Below the pieces are notes generated by a model. It searched no databases, was not told where the DNA came from, and saw only the letters and a program-made list of their open reading frames with translations. From assembly GCA_035693615.1 (NCBI GenBank), contig DASSGH010000075.1, forward strand, positions 1 to 64,000: a DNA stretch of 64,000 nucleotides, written 5' to 3'. The DNA is from VAZQ01 sp035693615 (GTDB lineage: Bacteria; Pseudomonadota; Alphaproteobacteria; Rhizobiales; Xanthobacteraceae). A program made the translations under genes and the position numbers. Positions 8,387 through 17,282 of this stretch are shown in pieces. Every line of letters begins with the position of its first letter. Positions within the stretch are counted from its first letter, which is position 1.

Positions 8387-10666
8387 ATGTCTGCGAAACA
8401 GGATGGCCGCGGGACACGACCGACATTTACCGACCAAGAAGCGCTGCTGTTCCACAGCCAGGGCCGGCCGGGCAAGCTGGAAGTGGTGGCCACCAAGCCC
8501 ATGGCCACCCAGCGCGACCTGTCGCTGGCCTATTCACCCGGCGTCGCGGTGCCGGTGCTGGCGATTGCCGAGCATGAGGACCGCGCCTTCGATTACACCA
8601 CCAAGGGCAATTTCGTCGCCGTCATCACCAACGGCACCGCCATTCTGGGACTGGGCAATCGCGGCGCGCTCGCCGCCAAACCGGTCATGGAAGGCAAGGC
8701 CGTTCTGTTCAAGCGCTTCGCCGACATCGATTCCATCGATCTCGAGGTCGCCTCCGAAGACCCCGACGAGATCGTCAACTGCATCAAGCTGTTGGGCAAG
8801 AGCTGGGGCGGCATCAACCTCGAGGACATTCGCGCTCCGGAATGTTTCGTGATCGAGCAGCGGCTGCGGGAGCTCTTGGATATCCCGGTGTTCCATGACG
8901 ACCAGCACGGTACCGCGATCATTGCCGCGGCCGGCTTGATGAATGCCCTCGATCTCACCGGCCGCGATATCAAATCGACCAAACTCGTGTGCAACGGCGC
9001 CGGCGCCGCCGGCATCGCCTGCCTCGAACTGCTCAAGGCCATCGGGTTCACGCCCAGCAACATCATCCTCTGCGACACGAAAGGGGTGATTTATCAAGGT
9101 CGCACTGCGGGCATGAATCAGTGGAAGTCAGCGCATGCGGTGAAAACCTCCGCCCGTACGCTCGCCGAGGCGCTAGCAGGCGCCGACGTCTTCTTCGGCC
9201 TCTCGGTGAAGGGCGCAGTCACCAAAGAGATGGTGAAATCGATGGCGGCAAAGCCGATCATCTTCGCCATGGCAAATCCCGATCCGGAAATTAGCGCCGA
9301 GGAAGTGGCGGAGGTCCGCAACGACGCCATCATGGCGACCGGACGTTCCGACTATCCCAATCAGATCAACAATGTGCTCGGCTTCCCCTACATCTTCCGC
9401 GGCGCGCTCGACGTGCGCGCGACCGCCATCAACATGGAGATGAAGATCGCCGCTGCGAAGGCACTCGCCGCGCTGGCGCGGGAGGACGTTCCCGACGAGG
9501 TCGCCGCCGCATATGGCATCCGGCCGAAATACGGGCCCGAATACATCATCCCGGTGCCGTTCGACCCGCGGCTGATTTCGTCCGTTCCCCCCGCGGTGGC
9601 CGCCGCCGCCATGGACAGCGGCGTCGCCCGGCGTCCCATCGTCGACATGGACGCCTACCGGGCACAGCTGCGCTCGCGCCTCGATCCGGTCGCCGGCGTT
9701 CTCCAGCGCGTCCACGAGCGGCTGCGCCGGCGGCCGCAACGGGTCGTTTTCGCCGAAGGTGAAGAGGAGCAGGTCATCCGTGCCGCCGCGATCTTCGTCC
9801 AGCAGGGCCTCGGGACGGCTTTGCTCGTCGGCCGCGAGGACCGCGTGCGCGAGAGCGCGCGCACGCTGGGCATCGAACTGGGCGGCGGCATCGAGATCAT
9901 CAACGCGCGGCTGTCGCAGCGCAACGCGGCGTATGCCGCCTTTCTCTACGAGCGCCTGCAGCGCGACGGCTTTCTCCAGCGTGACGTGCAGCGCCTGGTG
10001 AATCAGGACCGCAATCATTTCGCCGCCTGCATGGTCGCGCTCAGCGACGCCGATGCCATGGTGACCGGCGTCACGCGCAATTTCTCGGTGGCGCTCGCGG
10101 ACGTGCGGCGCTGCATCGATCCCAAGCCTGGCCACCGGGTGATGGGTGTGTCGCTGGTGCTCGCGCGCGGGCGAACAGTGCTGGTGGCCGACACCGCGGT
10201 CACGGAAATGCCCAGTGCCGAGATTTTGGCCGACATCGCCGTCGAAGCCGCCGGCGTAGCGCGGCGCTTCGGCTACGAGCCGCGCATCGCGCTGCTGGCG
10301 TTCTCGACCTTCGGCCATCCTCCGGGCGAGCGCTCCGTACACGTGCAGGGGGCGGTGCGCATCCTCGACCAGCGCCGCGTCGATTTCGAGTATGACGGCG
10401 ACATGGCCGCCGACGTCGCGCTCAACATGGAGCTGCGCGAGGCCTATCCGTTCTGCCGCCTCTCGGGGCCGGCCAACGTGCTGATCATGCCAGCATTCCA
10501 TTCCGCCTCGATTTCGACCAAGCTGCTGCAAGAGCTCGGTGGCGCGACGGTGATCGGCCCCATTCTGGTCGGCCTCGACCGGTCGGTGCAGATCGTGCCG
10601 CTCTCGGCCAACGACGCCCAACTCGTCAATATGGCCGCGCTTGCGGCATTCAATGTGAGCGGGTGA
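8387..10666 (+). CDS. maeB: NADP-dependent malic enzyme with phosphotransacetylase-like domain
   Basis: 759 residues, the usual length of large MaeB-type malic enzymes. The first about 430 residues are the malic enzyme: substrate-side motifs LSLAYSPGVAVP and GNRGALAAKPVMEGKA, metal/malate-site region PVFHDDQHGTAI, and the NAD(P) Rossmann motif CNGAGAAGIACLELL. The remaining about 320 residues form a phosphate acetyl/butyryltransferase-like domain that is usually regulatory. The enzyme oxidatively decarboxylates malate to pyruvate with NADP. The start is supported by AAGGGG about 6-9 bases upstream. A DapA-like lyase follows 19 bases later. Confidence 0.95.
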   Translation: MSAKQDGRGTRPTFTDQEALLFHSQGRPGKLEVVATKPMATQRDLSLAYSPGVAVPVLAIAEHEDRAFDYTTKGNFVAVITNGTAILGLGNRGALAAKPVMEGKAVLFKRFADIDSIDLEVASEDPDEIVNCIKLLGKSWGGINLEDIRAPECFVIEQRLRELLDIPVFHDDQHGTAIIAAAGLMNALDLTGRDIKSTKLVCNGAGAAGIACLELLKAIGFTPSNIILCDTKGVIYQGRTAGMNQWKSAHAVKTSARTLAEALAGADVFFGLSVKGAVTKEMVKSMAAKPIIFAMANPDPEISAEEVAEVRNDAIMATGRSDYPNQINNVLGFPYIFRGALDVRATAINMEMKIAAAKALAALAREDVPDEVAAAYGIRPKYGPEYIIPVPFDPRLISSVPPAVAAAAMDSGVARRPIVDMDAYRAQLRSRLDPVAGVLQRVHERLRRRPQRVVFAEGEEEQVIRAAAIFVQQGLGTALLVGREDRVRESARTLGIELGGGIEIINARLSQRNAAYAAFLYERLQRDGFLQRDVQRLVNQDRNHFAACMVALSDADAMVTGVTRNFSVALADVRRCIDPKPGHRVMGVSLVLARGRTVLVADTAVTEMPSAEILADIAVEAAGVARRFGYEPRIALLAFSTFGHPPGERSVHVQGAVRILDQRRVDFEYDGDMAADVALNMELREAYPFCRLSGPANVLIMPAFHSASISTKLLQELGGATVIGPILVGLDRSVQIVPLSANDAQLVNMAALAAFNVSG

Positions 10667-10685
10667 CGACCCCGGGGAAGTGGAC

Positions 10686-11615
10686 ATGACCGACAAGCTT
10701 CGTGGCGTGATCGCCGCCATTGCCACCGCCGTGGATGCGCAAGGCGAGCCCGACTGTGCGCGCTCGGTCGCGCTCGCGCGTTTTCTGCTCGCCAACGGCT
10801 GCGACGGATTAAACGTACTCGGCACCACGGGGGAGGCGACCTCGTTCTCCCTTGAGCAACGCAAGCGCGTGATGACGGCGTACCGCGACGCGGGTCTGCC
10901 CGTCGATCGCCTCATGGTCGGCACCGGCGCCGCCTCGGTCGCCGACGCGGTCGCGCTGACGCGACATGCCGCCGAGCTCGGCTTTGCCGGCGCGCTGCTG
11001 CTGCCGCCGTTCTATTACAAGGGCGTGCCGGACGAGGGGCTCCTCGCCTACGTGGAAACCATCGTGGGCGCCACGGCGGCAAAACCAATCCCGCTTTATC
11101 TCTATCACTTTCCCGCCCTCTCCGGTTTGCCGTGGCACTTCGCACTGATCAAGCGCCTGCTGCGCGCCTGTGGTACCCGTATCGTCGGGCTCAAGGATTC
11201 CTCCGGCGATATGGCCTATGCGCGCGAGGCGGCAGCGCTGTCGCCGCAGTTCGACGTGTTCCCATCGACCGAAGCGGTGCTGATGCAAGCGCGCTCGGGG
11301 GCGTTCGCCGGATGCATCTCGGCTACCGCCAATCTCAACGCCGATTTCTGCGCGCGCGCGTGGCGCAGCGGCGATGCGGGAGCCCTCGAGACGGCCGTGC
11401 GCATCCGCAAGCTGTTCGACGGCAAGCCGCTGGTGCCGGGGGTCAAGGCGCTCCTTGCACACATCCATGGCGATGCGACTTGGGCGCGGGTCAAGCCGCC
11501 GCTTGCCGCGCTTGCTGCGAGCGAGCAGGCGGCGGTGGCAGGGGACTACGACGGCCTGCGCAGTGTTGCCGCGCAAGGACCCAAGGTCGCCGCCGCCGCT
11601 GCCCATGGATCGTGA
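10686..11615 (+). CDS. Dihydrodipicolinate synthase/N-acetylneuraminate lyase family protein
   Basis: 309 residues from the ATG at 10686 (GGGGAAG upstream; an in-frame GTG lies at 10680). A class I aldolase-type TIM barrel: GTTGEATSFS near residues 46-55, Tyr140 in LYLYHFPALSG and the Schiff-base Lys170 in VGLKDSSGD. DapA itself condenses pyruvate and aspartate semialdehyde, but the diversified family also includes sugar-acid and aromatic aldolases or lyases, and this copy is not next to lysine genes. It probably shares a transcript with maeB, which makes pyruvate, the usual ketoacid partner of this family. The exact substrate is unknown. Confidence 0.88.
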   Translation: MTDKLRGVIAAIATAVDAQGEPDCARSVALARFLLANGCDGLNVLGTTGEATSFSLEQRKRVMTAYRDAGLPVDRLMVGTGAASVADAVALTRHAAELGFAGALLLPPFYYKGVPDEGLLAYVETIVGATAAKPIPLYLYHFPALSGLPWHFALIKRLLRACGTRIVGLKDSSGDMAYAREAAALSPQFDVFPSTEAVLMQARSGAFAGCISATANLNADFCARAWRSGDAGALETAVRIRKLFDGKPLVPGVKALLAHIHGDATWARVKPPLAALAASEQAAVAGDYDGLRSVAAQGPKVAAAAAHGS

Positions 11616-11685
11616 GCGATCACCGGCCTCGCCGAGTCGCTGGAAAGTGACAGGCCGCGCACCCGGCTTTACCAGGCGCCAGCCG

Positions 11686-11714
11686 TTGACGCTCCACGGC
11701 GACGCCGTTATAAG
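11686..11714 (+). promoter_or_regulatory. Sigma-70-type promoter of rpsT
   Basis: TTGACG (11686-11691), a 17-base spacer, and TATAAG (11709-11714) match the housekeeping consensus well. The start of transcription would fall near 11721, about 100 bases before the rpsT ATG, right at the base of a strong hairpin. Confidence 0.7.
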
Positions 11715-11721
11715 CGCCGTC

Positions 11722-11756
11722 GTGGCGGCGACGTGTGCTCGCCGCCACCTGTTTTT
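11722..11756 (+). terminator. Leader hairpin with T tract in front of rpsT (possible attenuator)
   Basis: A perfect 10-bp GC-rich stem (GTGGCGGCGA / TCGCCGCCAC, 11722-11731 and 11739-11748) is followed after three bases by TTTTT (11752-11756). It lies downstream of the -10 box at 11709-11714 and upstream of the start codon at 11819. In form it is an intrinsic terminator inside the leader, which suggests attenuation of S20 synthesis. It could instead simply shield the 5' end. Confidence 0.6.
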
Positions 11757-11818
11757 ACGCTATCGGCCGCATCAGAATGCGCGGGGCGCGAGCGGCTACC
11801 CCGCAGACGAGCATAGCC

Positions 11819-12085
11819 ATGCCCAATACCACTTCCGCCCGCAAGGCGGTCCGCAAGATCGCGCGGCGTACCGAGATCAACAAGGCCCGCCGCTCGCAAC
11901 TGCGCAGCTTCGTGCGCAAGGTCGAGGAAGCGATCGCTGGCGGCAACCGCAGCGCGGCACTCGCGGCGCTCAACGAGGCGGAGCCGATGATCATGCGCGC
12001 GGCGCAGAAAGGCGTCGTGCATCCCAATGCCGCAAGTCGCAAGGTATCCCGCCTCGCGCACCGGGTCGCCAAGCTCGCCACCTAG
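11819..12085 (+). CDS. rpsT: 30S ribosomal protein S20
   Basis: 88 residues from ATG 11819, beginning PNTTSARKAVRKIARRTEIN, the usual S20 start: a very basic, all-helical protein that binds 16S rRNA early in small-subunit assembly. The C-terminal half (KGVVHPNAASRKVSRLAHRV) is also characteristic. In-frame codons upstream of 11819 belong to the leader. It has its own consensus promoter and a leader hairpin with a T tract. rpsT next to dnaA is a common arrangement in alphaproteobacteria. Confidence 0.97.
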   Translation: MPNTTSARKAVRKIARRTEINKARRSQLRSFVRKVEEAIAGGNRSAALAALNEAEPMIMRAAQKGVVHPNAASRKVSRLAHRVAKLAT

Positions 12086-13203
12086 TCGGGCGGACATTGA
12101 TCGCGGAGCGAAACGCGGTGACGGCGTGGCGCTCGCACTGGGCTGGAACACCTTAAGTCTCGCCTAAAAACTTTTTCATCGTCTCGATAAATCTTCGTTA
12201 TTACCTGCGCGGCCCCAACCCGGCGGCACAAAATGTACGTCGGCGTTATTGATTAGCGTTCGATGGCTGTTGATATCGTGATCGTTGTTTACCGTTGTTT
12301 CAAAAGCGTCATACAAAACCAGGATAATCAACGAACAATTCTCGCGCTGATCATCTCGGCCATTGCGGCGGGGGCTACCCTATCTTTTCTCTCACGGAAA
12401 TAACTGGTTGCAGAATGGCTTAAAGGGAAAGCGCCAAGGAGGACTTTGATTTCCGTCGGTTTCGGACATAAGCGCCGTCGAGTTTGACAGCAAAATAACA
12501 GCCGCGTGTCAGCTTCGGCGTGCCGCCGCGCCCGCGAGGAATACGCAAGTCAATTCAAAATATTATCGCGGCCGTTCGTGCGTCAGTCTGCAGCAGCGGA
12601 CGCGCGAAGCGATCTTCATCGCGTGCAGCGAGCTGAGTGCAGCCGTTGCAGGGGGGCTGCGGCGTGCTATTTTCAAATTGCCGCTGGGCCACCGGCGGTT
12701 CTTCAGTAAAAGGTCGTGCTTAAGCTCATCGAAGATGAGGACGGGTGAATCATGCCTGCTTGCTCTCAGCTTCGACGGCGGCAATCCCTGGCCTCTTGAA
12801 AAGCGAGCGTGCGTTTGTGGCGGCGAGCGTCTGGATACCGGTGATACGAAAAGCAAATCGAAATAATTCAAACGTCTGAACCGTGCATAGCCCTCACGAG
12901 AAGGGCAAGAAAAAAGGGGGGTAATCATGACGACAGCGAGGGTTCACATGGCTCGCGGTATTCGCCGCCTGCGCTATGGCTGTTTGCTTGATCTCATTAT
13001 CGCTGCTCGCGGGCCGGCGCCACCTCCGCGCTGAGCATTCGTCCCGCTAACGACAACGGGTCCGCCGGAGTTCCCCTTCCGGCCACGCCGCTACGCCGCA
13101 GTACTCCCACTCCTCCGTTCCCTGCGTGGTGCCACTTCGCGTCGAAGTATCGCGTTTCGTCCGCGTTCCCCGTCGGTTTCCGCCGATCAAGAAGAGATAC
13201 GCA
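12086..13203. other. 1.1 kb AT-rich intergenic region between rpsT and dnaA
   Basis: No convincing gene. The stretch 12241-12340 is 40% G+C, far below its surroundings. By eye I find no TTATCCACA DnaA box within one mismatch on either strand (nearest: TTATCCTGG read on the minus strand near 12327). A CtrA-like TTAA-N7-CTAA occurs at 12153-12167, a short perfect hairpin CTCATC-GAA-GATGAG at 12725-12739, and a TTGACA at 12484 without a -10 partner. A 35-codon ORF at 12927-13034 has a purine-rich site (AAAAAGGGGGG) in front and may be a leader peptide. The region is likely the dnaA leader/promoter and a candidate for part of the origin. Confidence 0.5.
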
Positions 13204-14634
13204 ATGACGAGCATGGATCTGGACCGCTGGACCCGCGTGAAGGATCGTCTTCGCGCCGAGGTCGGCGATGACGTTTACGCAAGCTGGTTCGCGCGCATGG
13301 AACTCGACGGTAGCGAAGGCGATACCGTCAAGCTCTCCGTGCCCACGCGCTTCCTTAAGAGCTGGATCCAGTCGCACTACGCCGAGCGGGTGCTGGCCTG
13401 CTGGCAGGCCGAACAGCCGACCTTTTCTCGCGTCGAGCTAACCGTGCGCTCGGCGGTGATCCGGACCCTGCCACCGAAAATCAAACCGCCGGAGTGTCTG
13501 ACGCCGCAACGCGAGATGCGCGAGATCAAACTCAACGGCGGCGACGGGCGGCATACGGTGGGGCCGATCTCGGCAGCTCACGATGCCCTCGGGGGTTCGC
13601 CCCTCGATCCGCGTCTCACCTTCGAGACGTTCGTGATCGGGCGCTCCAACACGCTGGCGCATGCCGCGGCAAAGCAGGTCGCACAGGCCAGGCGCGGCGA
13701 CATGGTGATGTTCAATCCGCTCTACATTCACGCGGGGGTTGGACTCGGCAAGACGCATCTGCTGCAATCGCTGGCTTGGGCCGGCAATACGAGCGCCGAA
13801 CGCAAGGTGCTCTATCTCACCGCCGAGAAGTTCATGTACGGCTTCGTGGCGGCGCTGCGGGCGCAGAATGCGCTGGCTTTCAAGGAGGCGCTGCGGACGA
13901 TCGACGTACTCGTCATCGACGATTTGCAGTTCCTTCAGGGCCGATCGACCCAAGCCGAGTTCTGTCACACCCTCAACGCACTCATCGACGCCGGCCGTCA
14001 GGTGGTGATCGCCTCCGACCGGCCGCCGTCCGATCTCGAGAGTCTCGATGAGCGCGTGCGCTCGCGGCTGGCCGGCGGCCTGGTGGTGGAAATGGGGTCG
14101 CTCGGCGAGGAACTGCGGCTTGAAATCCTCAAATGCCGGGCGGCGGCGGCCAAGCAGCATCATCCCGGCTTTGATGTTCCGATGCCGGTGCTCGAGTACA
14201 TCGCCAAGACGGTGACCCACAACGGCCGCGATCTCGAAGGCGCGCTCAACCGTCTTCTCGCTCACAGCAAGCTCACCGGCCATTCGGTCACGTTGGAAAT
14301 GGCCGAGCGCGAGGTGCGCGACCTGATCCGGCCGCAGGACCCCAAGCGCGTCAAAATCGAGGATATCCAACGGGTGGTCGCGCGCCAGTATAACGTGAGC
14401 CGCGCCGACCTCCTGTCCTCGCGGCGCACGGCGAACGTCGTGCGTCCACGGCAGGTGGCGATGTACCTCGCCAAGACGCTCACGCTGCGTTCGCTGCCGG
14501 AGATCGGCCGCCGCTTCGGCGGACGCGACCACACCACGGTTTTGCATGCGGTGCGAAAGATCGAAAATCTCGTCAACACCGACTCGGCGCTGGCGGACGA
14601 AATCGATCTCCTGAAACGGCAACTGCAGGAATAA
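13204..14634 (+). CDS. dnaA: Chromosomal replication initiator protein DnaA
   Basis: 476 residues from ATG 13204; an earlier in-frame start at 13126 is not supported by homologous sequence. Domain I (about 1-90) is followed by a short linker, then the AAA+ ATPase domain with Walker A GVGLGKTH (about 178-185) and Walker B VLVIDDLQFL (about 235), and domain IV with the DNA-binding signature GGRDHTTVLHAVRKIE near residue 440. It binds DnaA boxes at oriC and opens the origin. It heads the dnaA-dnaN-recF-gyrB block. Confidence 0.98.
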   Translation: MTSMDLDRWTRVKDRLRAEVGDDVYASWFARMELDGSEGDTVKLSVPTRFLKSWIQSHYAERVLACWQAEQPTFSRVELTVRSAVIRTLPPKIKPPECLTPQREMREIKLNGGDGRHTVGPISAAHDALGGSPLDPRLTFETFVIGRSNTLAHAAAKQVAQARRGDMVMFNPLYIHAGVGLGKTHLLQSLAWAGNTSAERKVLYLTAEKFMYGFVAALRAQNALAFKEALRTIDVLVIDDLQFLQGRSTQAEFCHTLNALIDAGRQVVIASDRPPSDLESLDERVRSRLAGGLVVEMGSLGEELRLEILKCRAAAAKQHHPGFDVPMPVLEYIAKTVTHNGRDLEGALNRLLAHSKLTGHSVTLEMAEREVRDLIRPQDPKRVKIEDIQRVVARQYNVSRADLLSSRRTANVVRPRQVAMYLAKTLTLRSLPEIGRRFGGRDHTTVLHAVRKIENLVNTDSALADEIDLLKRQLQE

Positions 14635-14849
14635 GCGCCGCCGGCCATTCCCTGCTGCCCAGGACAAAGCCCGGCCGCAGGGCAAGCGCCCCGGCCCCGT
14701 TCCAGGAGCCGTCCACCCGTCCGCCCCTTGCTGCGGCCAAATCCGTTGGGTAAGTGGCGCCGCCGACGCCGCCGCCCTTGCGAAAAACCCGCACCCGCGC
14801 CACCTTCCTTAGCCCTTCGAGAGTTCCACGCGAGTGGGCGGATGGAAAA

Positions 14850-15968
14850 ATGAAAGTCACCGTCGAGCGCGCAGCGCTATTGAAGTCGCTAGGCCATGTG
14901 CATCGCGTGGTCGAGCGGCGGAACACCATTCCCATTCTCGCCAACGTCCTGATCAAGGCGGAAAAATCCAAGCTAACCTTCAAAGCGACCGATCTCGATG
15001 TCGAGGTGACTGAGACGATCGCTGCCGAGGTGGGCCCGGGCGGCGCGACCACGGTCCCCGCGCACATGTTCTACGAGATCGTGCGCAAGCTTCCGGAAGG
15101 CGCGCAGATCGTCCTCGAAGCGTCCGGCGACCGCGCGGTGCTGACGATTCGCGCCGGCCGTTCCCGCTTCACCTTGCAGACGTTGCCAGAGAGCGATTTT
15201 CCTGATCTGGCCGCGGGCGACATGACGCACAAGTTCAAAGTCACGGCCGCCGATCTCAAACGGCTCATCGATAAGACCCAATTTGCCATCTCCACCGAGG
15301 AGACGCGTTACTACCTCAACGGCATCTATCTCCATACCGCCGGCACCGCCAAAGAGGCTACGCTGCGCGGGGTCGCCACCGATGGGCATCGCCTGGCGCA
15401 ATTTGAATTGCCGCTGCCCGCCGGCGCGAGCGGAATGCCCGGCATCATCGTTCCGCGCAAGACCGTTGCGGAGGTGCAGCGGCTGATCGAAGACAACGAG
15501 GCGGAAGTCAACATCGAGCTGTCGCAGGGCAAAATTCGCTTCCGGCTCGGCGAAACGGTGCTCACGTCGAAGCTCATCGACGGCACATTTCCTGACTACG
15601 TGCGCGTCATTCCCGTCGGCAACGACAAGGAGCTCACCGTCGACAAGAAAGAATTCGAGCAGGCCGTCGATCGTGTCTCCACGGTGTCGAGCGAGCGTGG
15701 CCGCGCGGTCAAGCTGTCGCTGAGCAACGGCAAGCTGATGCTGTCCGTCACCAACCCGGATTCCGGCAGCGCTACCGAAGAGATTGAAGTCGAATACGGC
15801 GCCGACCCGTTGGATATCGGCTTCAACTCCCGCTATCTGCTTGATATCGCGGCGCAGCTTGAAGGGGAGGCCGCGGTGCTAAAGCTCGCCGATCCGGGTT
15901 CGCCCACGCTCATTCAGGACCGCGACACCAAGGGCGCGCTCTACGTGCTCATGCCGATGCGGGTGTAG
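14850..15968 (+). CDS. dnaN: DNA polymerase III beta sliding clamp
   Basis: 372 residues from ATG 14850 (MKVTVERAALLKSLGHVHRV), the standard clamp start; upstream in-frame codons are non-homologous. Three clamp domains of about 120 residues each, with VERRNTIPILANVLI in domain 1 and the C-terminal LYVLMPMRV. The dimer encircles DNA and tethers polymerase III and other replication and repair factors. It lies 215 bases after dnaA and 102 bases before recF. Confidence 0.97.
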   Translation: MKVTVERAALLKSLGHVHRVVERRNTIPILANVLIKAEKSKLTFKATDLDVEVTETIAAEVGPGGATTVPAHMFYEIVRKLPEGAQIVLEASGDRAVLTIRAGRSRFTLQTLPESDFPDLAAGDMTHKFKVTAADLKRLIDKTQFAISTEETRYYLNGIYLHTAGTAKEATLRGVATDGHRLAQFELPLPAGASGMPGIIVPRKTVAEVQRLIEDNEAEVNIELSQGKIRFRLGETVLTSKLIDGTFPDYVRVIPVGNDKELTVDKKEFEQAVDRVSTVSSERGRAVKLSLSNGKLMLSVTNPDSGSATEEIEVEYGADPLDIGFNSRYLLDIAAQLEGEAAVLKLADPGSPTLIQDRDTKGALYVLMPMRV

Positions 15969-16070
15969 CCGGGTCGCAGCGGTCAATCGGCAACATCCGG
16001 CAGCAGATGCCAGGCGCCGCGCCGCGGCGCCTGATTGCTGTTTTCCGATCAGGCATTACTGATTACCGGT

Positions 16071-17213
16071 ATGCCCGCTGCCCGCATCCGCCGCCTCACC
16101 GTCACTAATTTCCGCAGCTATCGCGCCGCGCAGCTCGAACCCGACGCGGGACCGGTGGTGCTGGTCGGCCCCAATGGCTCCGGCAAGACCAACCTGATCG
16201 AAGCGATTTCGTTTCTCACGCCGGGACGCGGCCTGCGGCGAGCAACCCTCGAAGACATTGCTTTTTCCGAAGGTGATGGTTCGTGGGCCGTATCGGCGGA
16301 GGTGGAAGGCGCGCTGGGACTGGCGACCTTGGGCACCGGCATCGAGCTGCCCGCGAACGAGGACGCGGTCGTCACGCGCAAATGCCGTATCGATCGCGAG
16401 CCCGTCGCATCGGCGGCGGCCTTCGCGGATCATCTGCGCGTCGTTTGGCTGGTGCCGGCCATGGATGGCTTGTTCAATGGGCCGGCGTCCGAGCGCCGCC
16501 GCTTTCTCGACCGGCTCACGCTAGCGCTCGATGCCGAGCATATGACGCGAGTCAACGCGCTCGAACGCGCGTTGCGCTCGCGCAACCGGCTGCTCGAGGA
16601 TATCCGCCCCGATCCGCACTGGCTCGATGCCGTCGAGCACGAAACCGCTGAGCTTGCGGTGGCGGTGACGGCATTGCGGGTGGAAGCCGTCGACCGGCTG
16701 CAGTCGATCTTGCGCACGCGCAAGCATCCCGCGGCGGCGTTTCCCGCGGCCGGTATCGCGCTTGATGGCTGGATGGAACGGCTCGTGCCGCTCGAACCCG
16801 CCGTCGCGGTGGAGGATCGCTATCGCGCCATGCTCAGAGATAATCGCGCCCGCGATGCCGCCGCGGGACGCACGCTCGAGGGGCCGCACCTCACCGACCT
16901 CTCCGTCAGCTATGCAGATAAGCAAATCGCCGCGCGCGAGGCTTCGACCGGCGAACAGAAGGCGCTGCTCATCGGCCTCGTTCTCGCGCATGCCGGCCTG
17001 CTTGCCGAGATGTCCGGGTTCGCGCCGGTGCTGCTGCTGGATGAGGTTGTCGCCCATCTCGACCCCACGCGGCGGGCCGCGCTCTATGCCGAGCTGGAGA
17101 AGCTCGGGGCGCAACCCTGGATGACTGGCGCGGACGCCGCGGCGTTCGCGGAGATCGAAGCCACCGCGGGCGTGTTCGAGGTCGCACCCGGAGAGGTGAA
17201 GCGGCGGGCGTGA
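16071..17213 (+). CDS. recF: DNA replication/repair protein RecF
   Basis: 380 residues from ATG 16071 (PAARIRRLTVTNFRSYRAAQ). An SMC-like ABC ATPase: Walker A GPNGSGKTN at about residues 32-40, signature STGEQKALLIGL, and Walker B VLLLDEVVAHLD. RecF with RecOR loads RecA at gapped DNA and stalled forks. It follows dnaN as in most bacteria; a quinone oxidoreductase gene separates it from gyrB. Confidence 0.96.
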   Translation: MPAARIRRLTVTNFRSYRAAQLEPDAGPVVLVGPNGSGKTNLIEAISFLTPGRGLRRATLEDIAFSEGDGSWAVSAEVEGALGLATLGTGIELPANEDAVVTRKCRIDREPVASAAAFADHLRVVWLVPAMDGLFNGPASERRRFLDRLTLALDAEHMTRVNALERALRSRNRLLEDIRPDPHWLDAVEHETAELAVAVTALRVEAVDRLQSILRTRKHPAAAFPAAGIALDGWMERLVPLEPAVAVEDRYRAMLRDNRARDAAAGRTLEGPHLTDLSVSYADKQIAAREASTGEQKALLIGLVLAHAGLLAEMSGFAPVLLLDEVVAHLDPTRRAALYAELEKLGAQPWMTGADAAAFAEIEATAGVFEVAPGEVKRRA

Positions 17214-17282
17214 TCGTCGCGCCGCAGGTTCTGTGGCATCATCCGCCCCGAAGCGAACGATCGAGCCGCCGAAGGAGCATGC

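Noticed and set aside
9173..10924. 583-codon minus-strand open frame opposite maeB
   Set aside because: Antisense shadow; low-complexity product spanning maeB and the start of the next gene.
12300..12345. DnaA box candidate TTATCCTGG on the minus strand
   Set aside because: Only six of nine positions match TTATCCACA and there is no cluster of further boxes.
12563..12928. 121-codon minus-strand ORF in the rpsT-dnaA gap
   Set aside because: Composition is that of random translated sequence; no ribosome site and no domain.
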